A DNA stretch of 64,000 nucleotides, taken from positions 1 through 64,000 of the forward strand of contig NZ_JAUZVZ010000010.1 in assembly GCF_030717845.1 (NCBI RefSeq). Direction: 5' to 3'. Source of the DNA: Alkalimonas collagenimarina (GTDB lineage: Bacteria; Pseudomonadota; Gammaproteobacteria; Enterobacterales; Alteromonadaceae). The notes under the pieces were generated by a model. That model saw only the letters and a list, made by a program, of their open reading frames with translations. It was not told the DNA's origin and did no database searches. Positions 63,638-64,000 of this stretch are shown here, in pieces; positions within the stretch are counted from its first letter, which is position 1, and every line of letters starts with the position of its first letter. The position numbers and the translations under genes are program-made.

Positions 63638-64000
63638 TCACTTTTTCTGCTGTTGAATAAACTGCAATAATTCAGCTTTTGCCATCGGTTTAGCGTACAA
63701 GAACCCTTGCACTTCATCACAGCCCATACCAATAATCACACGCTCTTGAGCAGTAGTTTCTACCCCTTCAGCAATGGTGGACAACCCTAGCCGCTTACCT
63801 AAATTAATAATGGTTTCAGCGATAGCGGAACCATTCGGTTTTTCGATGTCATTGACAAAGGCACGATCGATTTTGATGCGATCCAAAGGCAATTGCTGCA
63901 AGTAACTAAGCGACGAGAAGCCAATACCGAAATCATCAATGGCAACTTTAATACCGAAACTTTTGAGCTCTTTTAAAGCTGAGATAACAATTTTGGGGTC
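63638..64000 (-). CDS. EAL-domain protein, C-terminal part (cut by window edge)
   Basis: The open frame runs off the right end of the window; only about 120 C-terminal residues are present. They match the second half of an EAL cyclic-di-GMP phosphodiesterase domain: VAIDDFGIGFSSLSYLQQLPLDRIKIDR with the metal-binding DD(F)G, then AETIINLGKRLGLSTIAEGVETTAQ with the catalytic-loop E, and CDEVQGFLYAKPM. The DDFG and E-GVE residues are intact, consistent with activity. Whether a GGDEF or sensor domain precedes it lies outside the window. Confidence 0.9.
   Translation of the reverse strand, partial: DPKIVISALKELKSFGIKVAIDDFGIGFSSLSYLQQLPLDRIKIDRAFVNDIEKPNGSAIAETIINLGKRLGLSTIAEGVETTAQERVIIGMGCDEVQGFLYAKPMAKAELLQFIQQQKK

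Overview
The window reads as a stretch of gammaproteobacterial chromosome. Gene content and protein style point to the Alteromonadales/Chromatiales-like group that includes Rheinheimera, Alishewanella, Arsukibacterium and Alkalimonas; this placement is inference from family resemblance only. Most of it is housekeeping DNA of moderate GC, densely packed and often with overlapping start and stop codons. No rRNA or tRNA gene, complete insertion sequence or CRISPR array was seen.

Layout. 0-7 kb: fabV, bolA, alkB, rlmG, a YajG lipoprotein, a periplasmic cyclophilin and an AmpG-type muropeptide permease (the bolA / yajG-ampG neighbourhood known from enterics). 7-12.4 kb: a small XRE regulator, erpA, a ClC chloride protein coupled to hemJ, and a TonB-dependent receptor. 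12.4-19.2 kb: an eight-gene Mrp/Mnh cation-proton antiporter operon on the minus strand. 19.5-22.4 kb: a PAAR-tipped type VI effector followed by a tandem array of C-terminal tails and putative immunity genes. 22.5-24.8 kb: pyrB and hemL. 24.8-29.5 kb: two membrane-anchored winged-helix/beta-propeller regulators flanking a tiny exported peptide that carries a duplicated cysteine-loop motif; this is the best candidate for an undescribed system. 29.7-35.6 kb: mrcB, hrpB and pepB. 35.8-41.2 kb: dksA-gluQ-pcnB-folK and panB-panC-cutA. 41.2-43 kb: an AT-richer accessory cassette of unknown genes. 43.2-49.6 kb: a large DUF2339 membrane protein, acnA and fpr. 49.7-54.1 kb: a UbiA-family prenyltransferase in one operon with frdABCD, behind a promoter with an FNR-like site. 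54.3-60 kb: a small exported protein, panP, and the mpl-ubiX-yadG-yadH operon. 60.2-64 kb: fbp, ppa, a chemoreceptor and the end of an EAL-domain protein.

Functional links. AmpG, PBP1B and Mpl belong to peptidoglycan synthesis and recycling. HemJ and HemL are both haem-pathway enzymes. PanB and PanC make pantothenate and PanP can supply the beta-alanine in place of PanD, which is not seen here. The prenyltransferase plus FrdABCD suggest quinone-linked fumarate respiration under low oxygen. The Mrp operon would support Na+/pH homeostasis, in keeping with a saline or alkaline habitat.

The pcnB gene appears to keep the very rare AUU (or AUA) start codon known for Escherichia coli pcnB: the conserved N-terminus lies upstream of any ATG/GTG/TTG and directly behind a good ribosome binding site. 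All coordinates and starts were read by eye; repeat identities are manual counts.
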